Assembly: GCA_024336345.1 (NCBI GenBank)
Contig: JANFOG010000010.1
Span: 248,001-312,000 of the forward strand
From: Mariannaea sp. PMI_226
Taxonomy: Eukaryota > Ascomycota > Sordariomycetes > Hypocreales > Nectriaceae
Direction: 5' to 3'
DNA length: 64,000 bases
The notes beneath the pieces are model-generated. The model made no database searches, was not told the origin of the DNA, and was given only the letters and a program-made list of their open reading frames with translations. The translations under genes were made by a program, and so were the position numbers. Below, piece after piece: positions 25,120 to 36,126 of the stretch (positions are counted from its first letter, which is position 1; each line of letters starts with the position of its first letter).

Positions 25120-28100
25120 GGGGATAGAACAGTCAAGAACAGGCGAAAGAAACGGAAGATCGGGGACGAGGGTCGTCCATTTCTACAGATATCATCGACG
25201 ACGGGGAGAGATGAGCCAGGCAATAAATTGCAACGGGAGGAAGGGATCAGGGGGCGAAGGCAAGCGAGAAGGGGTGAAGCGGCCGAGCAAGGGATACTGT
25301 ATGGTCGGAAGAGGAGGTGAGAATGAGGTTGCGGCTCTATTGAAGTCGGACTCGTACCGTAGTTGTAGTCGGGGTGAGATGGAATCAATCAAAATCGATC
25401 AAGGGAAGAGCCTGTGCGTTTGGTGGTGTCTTGAACGTTTTTGGCTTGGTAGTGAAGCGGAAGAGTGGAGGGCGATCGGGCAAGCACACCTGTTGCAACT
25501 AATGGAAACCTAGGTACCGACAGATTGCCTAGGTAGCTGGCTAGCTGGCTCGACACCCACTCCCGCAAGTTCAAGTTGCAAAGCACAGGGCAGCGCACCA
25601 GCTCAGGTAAGGTACCTAAGGCACACAGAGTACAGACTGCCAGTACAAAGCTACCACGCAGAGTTCAGTGCGGATGGGCAAGAGATGGATGAGACGGGAG
25701 AGACGAGCTTGAGGAAGCTTGGGCCAGCGGCCGCTAAGAGCTAGCGTACCAGCCCGCAATGCTGAGGTGGGCGCGAACGCAAGGATCGACTCATCAGCAT
25801 TCAAGAGCCTGAGCACGAGCACGAGCACAGTAACAGTACGTACTCGGCCGAAACATTTTCCAGCACGGAGCTTGCCAGAAAATGCACTGCATACCTACCT
25901 CTACCTATCTGTACTAGGTGATTTGTCGACAGCGACGACATGTGTTCACCGACCTGACCTGACCTGGCCTGACCTGGCCATGCAAACTACGGCTCTCTAA
26001 ATAACGTTACATAGGCATGTAAATACCGTAGACCACCCATCGGCAGTACTGCCTAACAATCCCTTCCAACAGTCCCTCTTAGCAGTCCGTGCTCCTCAAT
26101 GCCGTCGGGGAACTTGGGGAGTCCGTGCCCCCAACGCTTTCTACCCATATACGGAGTATGTACCAGCTAGGTACTATCTGTGCGACGCATACAGGATGTG
26201 GAAGTGAATAGCTGTATGTACGAAACAACGAAATTGGCCAACAGCAACACTAGAATCCCTCTCAGTGGAGAGAAAGCCCACATGTGATGAGAGGGTAACG
26301 AATCGTCCGAGACCAAGGTGCTGACAGCGCGCCGGGGAATGACGCTGTCGGCGCGCCTCCAAGGACCTTTGGCACGAGGATTCTGGACCAACTGGACCAC
26401 TGTACGCACCAGTCGCCCTCACTTTGCTGGTTTGCTGGTTCCACTGACGGACGGGACTGCTGGAGACGGCCCAGGCGGAACGGGAGAGCGGAGAGTCATA
26501 ATAGGCATATCCACTATGTACGGCCTGACCTTGACTTGCACCACTTTTGTGAGAACTGACCTCGGAAGCCCCAAGACAAATGGTAGGCACATCTGGACAG
26601 CAAATTGGGATCAGAGACCTATCGCTTGAGTCGCCAAGTTTCGACGCTTTGCCGGCATCGACCACTCTCTGCATGCCGTGTGGTCCGCCCTCATGGCTCC
26701 TTTCTACGATTTGCCCGTGGTTGGGGTTCCTTTTCTCGAAAACTCCCCACAAAGAGCCTCCTGCCTTTCAGTCATCGAGTGAGGTGGGAGGGTCCAAGTT
26801 GGCTTCCCCGCCAGTCCGCTGCGGTTGTGTCGAAGGTGGAAACGTGGACCCCTTTGGTCCTCGCTCTTGTCCTGCACGTTTCTGCCCCCCCCCCCCCGGC
26901 CATTCACCCGCATCGCATCGCCCTCTTAGGTAGGGCAGTCAACTCAGGTGGTGACCAGCCACATGGATCAGAGAAGCAGGCGCACTCGCAGCCTGAGGCC
27001 ACAGTGCTAGAGCAGGCTGCTGGGTGGCAGAGCGCCTCAATGAGCGAAGGTGCCATCGTTGTTTGTAACGGTACCTTGCGGCCATCTCAACAACACCGTC
27101 CCCACATTCACGACTATCCAACCACACCAAGAATACAGAGCCTGGCTCTCTCCAACTTGGTCTCTTCCATCCCCCCACTCACTCCTCCTTCCCTCCACTC
27201 TTCTGTCTGGGGTGTGCGATTGTCAAATGGGAACGACATTGGCAGCGGGCAACATGTATCAACTTCGACTTGTCCTCCAACTGGGCCGGACTAGGGCCGT
27301 GAACAGGGTCCCTCTCCTTATCCCCCTCTCGAAGTCTCTCTCCTCCAGCAGTCCAGTCTTCACTGTCGGACGGAGCACGTCGGTCCCCTAGCACCCTCCA
27401 TCCGTCATGCGAGCCCGCGGGTCACAGTGGAACTCATTGTCTTTTTCTTGATGCGCGGCAATAAACCTCGCTGCTTGTTACACTCCTCCAGGGCCAAAGA
27501 CTGATAAGCTGCCCATGCCGCATCTCGCCCACATCCGTTCCCAATTCTCCCCGTCTGGTTCCGTTCCCTACCTTGTCTGTCCTCGGCCGGCGGGCATAAG
27601 TGGCCGTTCGATCGATTTCGAATTGACCAACTAGTAGCCTTTCTTTCATATTTTGATTTTTGATTTTTTGTCCAAGAGCTGCTCTGCTGCTCTGCACTGC
27701 TGCCACACGCTGTCCTTGCCGACACTGACGTCGCTGCTTCAGCTCTGCTGCGGGCATGTGGACGGCTGCCGAAGTTGCTGCACCACCACGACCTTCTCTT
27801 CCATCAGTGTCGCCAACGGCACCACCACCACAGGAGCACGCGGCCAAGCTCAAGCATATGCGCCTCTTAGTCTGAATCCACCAGCGACCCTGACTTGTGT
27901 CGGCCAGTCTTTTAAAGAAAAGGAAGGTCGCCTTCATTCCCGCCTCAACCCGTAGCCAAAGAAAATAACCCAAGGACGGAGCCTTAGCCCCAGGCCAAGG
28001 AAGATTATCCGACATACATACATACCTTACTTACTTACATACGGCCATCCTTCCACTCATTCAACGTTAAAACACCTCTTGCTTCTCACCCACCCACCGT

Positions 28101-28538
28101 TATCACACCAACACACCCAGTACCTGGGGGCCAACAGGGAGCCTTTCACAACTATCCCCGTGCAACCCGGCAGCAGCACCTATACCCGGACAACACCTTA
28201 GTCGCTGAGCCGCATGATCAACCGTTTCCCAGTCTTGCCTTTCGCCTGGATCTACAAGAACCCCCACCAGTCATCCTGTTCTCTCAGGCGAGCACCCTCA
28301 GGTTTAATAAGCCTTCCCTGGGCCGCGGACCTGGACGAGACCGATAGGTTTAAAGCCTCAAGACCAGTCCTAACTAATCCAAGTAGCCACGCACCTGTTA
28401 CTGGATTCACCATTCTGCATTTCCTGGCTCGACTTGTACATCTACCGTCTCATTAATCAACCCGACTTCCTATCTTCTCCCGTTTTATCACGTGGATGCC
28501 TTCTCGCAATTGCATAGGTTCCTTGGGAAAATGCCATC
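25120..28538. other. Divergent intergenic region between the 891-aa and DUF6590 genes
   Basis: Both flanking genes start here, so the region should contain two promoters and leaders. At 25505-25620 several CCTAGGTA/GGTACCTA words cluster. A CCTGACCTGA-type short tandem repeat lies at about 25953-25980. Several open frames of 100-230 codons (26605-27294, 27434-28015 and others) overlap each other on both strands and look like chance frames in GC-richer DNA. Pyrimidine-rich DNA precedes 28539. Confidence 0.5.
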
Positions 28539-28546
28539 ATGCATAA
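28496..28546 (+). promoter_or_regulatory. Overlapping upstream ORF at the DUF6590 start
   Basis: An ATG at 28496 opens a 16-codon frame (MPSRNCIGSLGKCHHA) whose TAA at 28544-28546 lies just past the main ATG at 28539, in another frame, so the two overlap by 8 nt. A second out-of-frame ATG is at 28531. Ribosomes would have to bypass both or reinitiate to translate the main frame. Whether the leader includes 28496 is not known. Confidence 0.45.
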
Positions 28547-30385
28547 GTCTAGCAAAACACGATGGAGCGGTTGGTCAGATTGGATTTGGAACTCTGAGCA
28601 CCAGAGATACTATCGCGAGCGCCGCGACAACAACGGTTCGTCCGAAACGAGTACCCTCTTTCGTATATTATATCCATTGACGATTTAGTACAGGCAACGT
28701 AGATTATCAGTGGGACGGAGAAAGTTCATATACTGCAAGCACTGCCGCCGATGAACAGACTCCTCGCGACACAGGTGTCGACGGGCTAGCCCATACTCTA
28801 GAGAACACCCACATCCAAGATCCTTCCTCTCCTGCCAGTTACGACCATCAAAGTAGGTCTCCAGCCTTGTTTAATACCTTTTCTGTGCTCAGTCAGAGCT
28901 GATACATTGAATGGTTCAGCTTCCGAATACACAATTGCGAGCGGTCCGTCGAAACAACAGAAACATAAATCTTCGTCCAAGAGCAAATCAAAGTCCTCGA
29001 AGTCATCATCAAGTAAATCCAAGGGCAAATCTCCCGCTGGCCATGACGATGATGAGGCTGTGGAACGAAATAATCCACATAGCAGCTATTCTCAGCAGGC
29101 CAGCTCTGAAGAACCTTGTGAGTTACCCTCTCCAAAACTTTAGTCGGCAAGGCTTATCATGCGTATCAGATTATGACCATGAGACGGGGCAATATTATGA
29201 TTATTCACAAGGATCTGGGCAATATACAACAGGTAAAAGCTCCACTCCTATTGAATATGAGCTGTAAAGGAGCTAACTGAAACAGATACTTCAGCTACTT
29301 ATCGAGGTAGTACGTCGGCTTCCAGTATGTCGAATCCTCTGCAAGGGTTTTTACTCTGCCCCCATAATCACTATCGCTGACATCGTGAACGTTTTAGCGT
29401 CGGCAGCTGGACACTATGACGGGATGGAGTACAGCCAGGACGAAGATCCTATGATAGCGGCCGCGATCGCCGACAGTAAAAGATATAACTATACTGCCCA
29501 CACCGCCGGAGAATCATCAAGCTCAGCTTACGGTAACGGTACGCGTTGAACCCTAAACTTGGAGGCGTTAGCAGTCCACTCATTATTTGTCCAGCGTACG
29601 AATACGACGATGAAGGTCCGCCTACGCCTCGTGCGGGGACGTCCCATACCCATATCTCAGCTACTGAGGGCGAGGCGGAGGAATTAGATCCTAGTGAGCA
29701 GTGATGGCAATTCAGAACGGAGACAAGTAGCTGACTGTAAGCAGGATATCGTGTCGAACTCTCTCACAGGTTCCAACCCGGAGAAGTAAGGTGCTACTTT
29801 AAGTAATTTCCGAACTATCCCTACTAATGCTATTCCAGATCTTCAAAGTTTTATGGTGCGAACCTCAGGGCAGTGTCAGTGAGGGCGTGCCATCCGTATC
29901 TGACCGACAAGAGGTCAGAGATCGATTTGGAGGCAAGATATTTGTGGGGTTCCGACGATTCATCGTTATCGCAAATGATCAAGGTCACTGTACATGCGTG
30001 TAAGTTTGGGGTACTGATGAGTATATGCATAACTTGTGCTGACGGGGGCAGGCCTATTCTCACGTATGGTGGCAAAGCCTGCAATAAAAGGGGAGTCAAG
30101 CCCGAGAAACACGGTATCGTGTATGAAAGGGGTCACAAGGCCCGGCTTCTCGCCGGAGAGCCAAAACTTGGTTTCCCATCCGTCAAAATTCAGATGACCG
30201 AAGACGGCGAGAAATTAAGCAAGGAATCTCGAGTCAACTACTCTAAACTAGTAACGGTCGAGCACAATGTGAAGGTCTTGTTCATCGGCCGCATCGTGGG
30301 ATCAGACTGGGAAATTGTCTCTGAGGCTGTCAACAAATGCTGGGAAGAAAAAATTCACCGCAAGAAGAAACACTTCGACCGGTGA
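28539..30385 (+). CDS. DUF6590 domain protein, ten exons
   Basis: Exons: 28539-28635, 28694-28852, 28920-29117, 29170-29232, 29286-29306, 29398-29538, 29595-29693, 29745-29785, 29839-29999 and 30052-30385, giving 437 aa. An in-frame TAG at 28515 makes 28539 the first usable ATG. The N-terminus has a Trp-rich motif (WSGWSDWIWNSEHQRYYR, residues 9-26) typical of these proteins. A Ser/Lys-rich, Tyr/Asp/Glu-rich linker (about 35-258) is followed by the DUF6590 domain (about 260-425), seen as YRVELSHRFQPGEIFKVLW, GGKIFVGFRRFIVIAND, PILTYGGKACNKRGVKPEKH and RVNYSKLVTVEHNVKV. The biochemical role of DUF6590 is unknown; the family is abundant in filamentous ascomycetes. Introns 1-7 are all phase 1, so exons 2-7 can be skipped in any combination without frameshift. 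The domain call rests on recalled motif similarity; no search was run. Confidence 0.9.
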
Positions 30386-32097
30386 GCTGTATCTTACCCC
30401 TTCACACACCCCACGTTCTGATGCCCTCGTACTTCGGGGGGGCATCATGTTAAGGAGCCGCCTGACGGCACCTAAGTCTAAATACGTTGCTCGGGGGGCA
30501 GAGGTCTAGCGAACAGGCAACTCTATGCACCCTTTCGTTCCTTTTTTTTTCTATTTTATTTTATTTTTTTCTCTCCCTTCTACCTATACGACGTTACGAC
30601 GACAATATCTGTTGAGCTGGTGTTCGTCTGGGCGTATCTGGTCTTTGAAAAGTTGCAATGCCTGGTGTCTTTTCTTCAGTGTTTGAGTTTGTCGGCATTC
30701 GATCCATCACAACTAACCAGGGCAACCATGGCTATCTTGTTGTTCTTCCTCTTCCGCCCTTTTTTTCCCCTTCAAAATTTGGCTCACTACTGAAGCTCTA
30801 GCTGATCGAGGCCCGGCTGCTTTCGAACTATTTTTTGTTATTGACGGACCACATCCTACACAAATCGATCGACTAGGAAAGTTGTCATGTCAAGGAAGCG
30901 TAATTATGGAACTTTCGCATCGCCCCGACATTCTCGTATAAAGAGAGAACAACAGTACCGGGGGAAAAAAGCCAAGGCAGGGTGAAACAATGATCACCAA
31001 ATAATTACAGCTGATCTGTCGTGAAGAGGAAAAGGAGTATCTCTTTTAGTATACGAACAACTGCTATTGGATTGTTTGGGTCACCTTGCTTCCAAGGGAC
31101 CGGGGGGAGGATCAGTTGGAGGATTTTATTTCGTGATATGGTTGGAGGACGCGGGGCAAATAGGAGGACGGGGCGACGAACATCTCGCGCAGGACAGGAT
31201 CAGGCTGAAAAAAAACTCATTCTTGTTGTCGTATGAACCAACGGGGGCGAAGCTGGCAGGATGTTATTGACGTGTTGTATCTAGCGTATAGCGATGTTTA
31301 ATAATGTTGATCAAGTTGATGATGGCTGGACCGAGGCACGGCACAATGATGTCGCGCATAACGTTGAAACGTATTGATTGTGTGTTTCGGTGCTCTTGAG
31401 CTCCTTCAGCCCACGCATGCATCTGATTAATAATGTGCACCTTCGGCCTCTTATTGCTCCTTTTTCGGGCGAAACTACCTAGGTAGGTATATACTATGTA
31501 GATAGCTACATGGCTTGAATAATGCCTGTAACCTGTAGTTATTAGGTGGCAAAGCGAGAAAGAGAGCCTCCCATCCGCTTCCATTTGCATCCTTAACAGT
31601 AACCTTACCCACTGAAGGCCTTGTAAGTAGCCTGTAATCTGGAAAATAGGGGGGAGAAGAGCCGAGCTTGACCCACTCAAACGGAACATGAGCCTCGGCA
31701 CATCTTCCCCGCAGCGGCCGAAGAATCGCTCCCCCACACGCTATTATAGAACGAACTTCAGGAACCCCAATCCGTATATAATATGATGCCTTGGTTATGA
31801 GATCGGTTTCTCTTTTTCACCTTGTCCCTCTGGTTATCTTATATATCTGTTTGATATCCGCGCTATAAAATTGGCCTGCTATATTTTATTCTCCAGAAAA
31901 GAGAAGGAGTCTTGCATTATCAACCGTGACAGTTGACTAGACACGTTCCTGTCGCTATTATATCATCGAAGTGGCGCACCACTTGGATACTTTTTTTTTT
32001 TTAGGCTCTTCACTTTCATCGATTCCGACTCAGGACTCTAATTCTTCATATCTCTCGACCTTTTTTCAAACATCTCCTTCAAACGCCTTCCCTCACC
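30386..32097. other. Intergenic region between DUF6590 gene and SDR gene
   Basis: Contains the 3' flank of the DUF6590 gene, with T-rich DNA at 30541-30570, and the SDR promoter at the right end. A CCTAGGTAGGTA word is at 31478-31489. A TATAAA at about 30938-30943 has no recognisable gene downstream. The 157-codon minus frame 31264-31737 resembles nothing. Confidence 0.5.
31864..31870 (+). promoter_or_regulatory. Candidate TATA box of the SDR gene
   Basis: TATAAAA lies 228 nt upstream of the SDR start codon. A pyrimidine-rich leader follows at 31990-32095 and ends in CACCATGG. The arrangement fits a fungal promoter; no other evidence is available. Confidence 0.4.
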
Positions 32098-33071
32098 ATG
32101 GCTGATGCACAACTTCAAGACTTCCCTTCCCTCTTCTCCCTCAAGGGCAAGGTCATCGTCATCACTGGCGGCTCTCGAGGCCTCGGCCTTAACGCCGCTT
32201 CTGCGTACGTGCCTCGATATTTCCCTTTTGCCCTAACGCATGCTTGTTGAAAAGAAGAAGAAGAAGAAGAAGAAGAAGAAGAAGAGAGAAAAACTGACTG
32301 ACACCTCCGATTAGTTTCCTCCAAGCGGGTGCCGCAAAGGTCTTCATCTCCTCCCGCAAAGCCTCCGCCTGCGAGGAGGCTGTCAAGGCTCTCAATGCCC
32401 TTCCTAACCGCCAACCAGGCGCCGTGGCCATCTCCGTCCCTGCTGACTCGGCCACCATCCAAGGAGTTGAGAGCCTGTTTGAGCAGGTGAAGAAGCACAC
32501 AGACCACGTCGATGTCTTGTTCGCCAACGCCGGAGCTACCTGGGGCGAGGCCTTTGACACCCACCCTGACTCGGCATTCGCCAAGGTCATGGACCTGAAC
32601 GTTAAGGCCGTCTTCAACACCATCCGCCTCTTTACTCCCATGCTGGAGAAGGCCGGCAGCCTGCGGGACCCCAGCCGCGTCATCATCACCGCGTCCGTGG
32701 CCGGCCTCGGCATCGGCACCCTAGGCTCGCAGGGAACCTACGGCTACTCAGCCAGCAAGGCTGCCGTCATCCACCTCGGCCGCAACCTCGCCCTCGAGCT
32801 TGGCCCCCGCCACATCACCGTCAACTCCATCTGCCCCGGCTTCTTCCCCAGCAAGATGTCCAACGGCCTGCTGGCCTTGTCCGGCGGCGCCGAGGAGGTC
32901 GGAAAGGGCAATCCCTTGGGCCGTCTGGGAGTCCCCGAGGACATTGCTGGAGTCGTCGTATACTTGGCGAGTCGAGCCGGCTCGCACGTCAATGGCGAGG
33001 CTATTGCGATCGACGGAGGTGCTTTGTGGCTAAGGGGGGAGCTCAATATTGGAGGAGGGTCGAAGCTGTAG
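32098..33071 (+). CDS. Short-chain dehydrogenase/reductase (RhlG-like)
   Basis: Exons 32098-32204 and 32315-33071 give 287 aa. The start has a strong context (CACCATGG). The classical SDR Rossmann fold is clear: TGGSRGLG at 23-30 (nucleotide binding), ANAG at 106-109, Asn131, Ser163, and YSASK with Tyr180 and Lys184 as the catalytic pair. The C-terminal PGFFPSKM and NGEAIAIDGGALW are typical. Arg in TGGSRG and SSRK after the second strand suggest NADP(H). The pattern is closest to rhamnolipid-biosynthesis 3-oxoacyl-ACP reductase (RhlG)-like and gluconate 5-dehydrogenase-like SDRs. The substrate cannot be read from sequence. Ser163 to Tyr180 is longer than the usual spacing of about 13, because of an insertion (IGTLGSQG). 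The enzyme is probably cytosolic. It is convergent with the carnosine methyltransferase gene 282 bp away. Confidence 0.95.
32251..32288 (+). repeat. AAG trinucleotide repeat inside the SDR intron
   Basis: About eleven AAG units fill the middle of the 110-nt SDR intron (32205-32314). The purine tract sits between the donor and the CTGAC branch candidate, so its length sets intron length. Confidence 0.9.
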
Positions 33072-33353
33072 ATGAGGAGCTGACATGCCAAGCATCTATG
33101 CGTGTATGATATAGAGCAAGGAGTTTATTGATTGGTTCGCTTCCGCTTGATCAGTTTCACTCGGAGAGACTTGGGTAGATACATTATAAGGTAGCGGTAC
33201 CCGTAGAATAATGCCACACAAAGTCCAGTTCACTTAATACCTTTTTTGTTTTGCTACTTTTATTTTCATTTCATTTCTTTGTTTTCCCTTCAGTGCAGTC
33301 TAATGCTGTTAAAAAAAAATCATCTCTCATTTCTGCTGTATTGGTGCATCATG

Positions 33354-34928
33354 TCATTGATTTCCTTCTACCTCTGTCTCTAACGGCTTACGTGCAATCC
33401 ATGCACTGGCTTTGTACGTAGTCTGCAATAAGCTCTCACGATCACGAATGTACGGTGCCTCAATACCCGTTTGGCGCCATTCGACCACGAAACCCAGCTT
33501 TTGTACCAGAGCCATGACCTCATCGTCGGATAGCTCAAAGCTCCCCGGATCAGCGATGCCAGATGAGTTGTTATAGTCGTGTTCACCATCGCCGTCATCG
33601 TCATGTCCATGGTTCCCGGGGGCGTTGTTCTCAAAGTGCCACAGCAAGGGGCCTAGGTTGATCAAGACGCCACCGGGCCGGAGACAATGCCGGATAACTT
33701 CAAGGTACCGGATTAAGTTGGGTGCTGTGTCGAGAAAGAAAACACTGGCCACAGCATCATAGGTATCCTTGTGGTCATCATCGGCGTACAGACATAGGAA
33801 GTCGGCTGCACACATAGACATAGAGCCCACGCTGGGGAGATTGGCCAGCGTGGAGGCAGGGTGAATATCTGGAACAGTGTAACTCCGAAGGTGATTTGCG
33901 CGGGTGATGTGGTTAGAGAATGTGTGGATCCAGGGATATATGGTGTGCTGGTTGGCGGAAGAACACCCATTGAGAATGTAGGATGAGGCCAGAAGCTGAT
34001 GATATGAGATTTCGTTACCTTCAGCAACAAAGCCTGCAGCACACAGCTCGAATACCAGCCTTCCGAGACCGGCCCCAGGTACGAGGACCTTCAGTGGCTT
34101 TCTCTCGGGCCACTTTTCCTTTTCTTTCTCCAAAGCTCTTAGTACAGGTCCATAGCACCTCTCGCGCTCATCAGCTCCCGCCACGGTCCAGTCACGATAG
34201 AACTGTCGGATAGTGCTCCTAGCTTTATCCGTATCTGCATGTTTAGCAACTCCAGCCCACTCGCGAGGCATCTGAGGCTCAGAATTTCCGGGGCCAGGGG
34301 CAATCATTTCGAAGGACTGTAGACCGAATTTGGCAATAGCCAGGGCAAACTCGGTATTTGAGTCGATAGCATCGTCGGTCTTTTCGAGGGTGTCGAGAAA
34401 GTTGAAGGGAGGCTCAGAGAGCATCTTCCAGTGGGCTTGTGGAAGGGCATAGAAGGATTGGCGACGCAGATGGGTGACATTGAAGTGGGCGACTTTGGAA
34501 TATTGGCTATTTGGGTAGATTTGGTCTCAGCATCCATGTAGAAATCATTTTATGGTCTGGAATGGATGATCCAGGGATAGTGGATGAGATACATGAGGGC
34601 TCATGTCACAGTACCATATCATGCACAGAACCACTTGGCCTCTGAAACACAAAAAAAAAAAAAACACTTGCATCCCCAAGGTTACAAAATGGGTGAGCCA
34701 GTTCAAAGATGAAGCCATCCTCGACGAAATTTCACATTCAAATCGCTCGCGCCAACTCCCCCGATCTTGCACTCACAAGAATGAATCCAATGCGCAAAAG
34801 ATGACGCGAATCTCCTCAGGATCTTCGATATTCTCTTCGATTCCTCCCCAAGTGTCTCTGGCGCTTTCTTCCCGGGGCTGCTCATTCACCAGAACATCCT
34901 GGGGATGATTCATGGCTGGAGCAGACAT
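33354..34928 (-). CDS. Carnosine N-methyltransferase homologue (N2227 family)
   Basis: Minus-strand exons 34928-34777 and 34506-33354 give 434 aa. The first exon (MSAPAMNHP...EEIRVIFCALDSF) joins to FQYSKVAHFNVTHLRRQSFY, the conserved N-terminus of this family. The SAM-binding motif VLVPGAGLGR lies at about 192-200. Downstream are EGNEISYHQLLASSYILN, the DTAPN motif (FFLDTAPNLIRYLEVI) and INLGPLLWHF. Human CARNMT1 and yeast YNL092W methylate a histidine nitrogen, carnosine to anserine in animals; in fungi the natural substrate is probably a peptide or protein histidine (inference). Length fits the family. An Asp/His-rich insertion (NHGHDDDGDGEHDYNN) follows the INLGPLLWHF motif. The single intron is long at 270 nt. 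Divergent from the proteasome chaperone gene; the start codons are 708 bp apart. Confidence 0.95.
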
Positions 34929-35636
34929 GGATCCAGGGTGAGAGACCGAACTGGCAATGCTTGTTCTATCTTGTCAGTTCAAATGCACCAATAAAAGCAA
35001 AAGATATTAAAAGGAGTGAGATTCAGGAGTTCTGGAGCTTGAAAAATGAGAAATAAGTTATGGCGTTCAGCAATTGAAGTGGAAAAGAAGGAAAAAGTGA
35101 AGAGCTCTTGGTCGGGTTGACTCAGTCTAGCTTCCGGCACGCTCCTGCTCTCCGATGTCGAGGTGCGTTGAATAATCATCCGTCGGCAGCCGGCGGTTTC
35201 ACGTTGAGCCAATAGCACACAGGGAGGGGCAGTGGTGTCATGTGATTTTACACCTCGGGGGGTTCGTATCAGTGAAGGTTGAGAGCTCAACAAGCTCGAA
35301 CTGCTCTCTCTTGACCCATGATGTGATAATTGAGGTAGCAATGACATAATATCTTCTCTGTTTGTATCTAGTATAAATCATCTCCACTAGCCATTTCGTA
35401 TTTAAGGCGAATTTCCATCCAAGCAGGCAAAAAGGTACATTTGGCTCGTTGCCTTCCTAAATTCTAGACCCCGCTCTCAACCTCCAACCCCAGAACCAGC
35501 CTCAAACCTCGAACTTCAAGCCAAGCCACCCAATATCTCGCATTCAAACAGCTTCGCTCCGATTTACTTCATTCGGCATCACACCAAGACCAATCAAAAT
35601 CTTCATTTCAAGAAGCTTTCATCCTTCCTAGCAAAA
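34929..35636. promoter_or_regulatory. Shared divergent promoter region
   Basis: The 708 bp between the start codons of the carnosine methyltransferase (-) and the chaperone gene (+) should serve both. A TATAAAT at 35372-35378 lies 265 nt upstream of the chaperone ATG, and a C/A-rich leader follows (35450-35636). A GC-rich imperfect palindrome, CCGTCGGCAGCCGGCGG, occurs at about 35180-35196. No specific factor site can be assigned. Confidence 0.5.
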
Positions 35637-36126
35637 ATGGCCTCCGAAACAGTTCAGTTGTCAATCCCCCTCCCGCGGTCACTTGATACTCGCATCTATA
35701 TGCGTTTGTCCACCAAGGCCAAAGCAATCATGTTATTCCTTTCAACAGCAACACAAGATGAGGTTGCATCGCCGACGCCAATGGGGTCATTCGTCTATGC
35801 CCTCCCCAACGTGCGCTATTCCCTTCCTTCTACAAGCCACGGTGGCACAGCAGAACTGACCTGTAGGGATGCAGAGACTTGACCCGGGGCAGCCTTTATC
35901 CACTACTCTCTATTCCTCTGAGTCTACACTCGAGTTTACCGCACGTTTAGCTAAACTATTAGCACGAAGGACCGGATTGCCTGTGTATGTGACAAACTCG
36001 ATGAGCTTTGCCAATGCTGGTATGGGCGGCACCGTCGAGGAAGAAATGGAGGCTTTCAAGTGTATTGTCCAGGTTGCTTTAGAGAGACTTCAGAAAGCCG
36101 GTGCCGTGAAGGCTCCTCCTGCATAA
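35637..36126 (+). CDS. Proteasome assembly chaperone 4-like protein (Poc4/Pba4)
   Basis: Exons 35637-35810 and 35875-36126 give 141 aa, the normal size for the family. Conserved features are the opening MASETVQLSIPLPRSLDTRI, MGSFVYALPN at the exon junction, PLSTTLYSSESTLEFTARLA and PVYVTNSMSFANAG. In yeast, Poc4 pairs with Poc3 and helps assemble the alpha ring of the 20S proteasome in the cytosol; the same role is inferred. The acceptor at GCAG (35871-35874) is required. The TAG eight bases earlier would shift the frame. Identity rests on recalled fungal PAC4 homologues. Confidence 0.9.

Noticed and set aside
26605..27294. 229-codon plus-strand ORF
   Set aside because: Several overlapping frames on both strands occupy the same GC-rich DNA, and the translation lacks any domain or repeat of a real protein.
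30938..30943. TATAAA as promoter of a hidden gene
   Set aside because: No open frame with family resemblance or splice structure follows within 1 kb.
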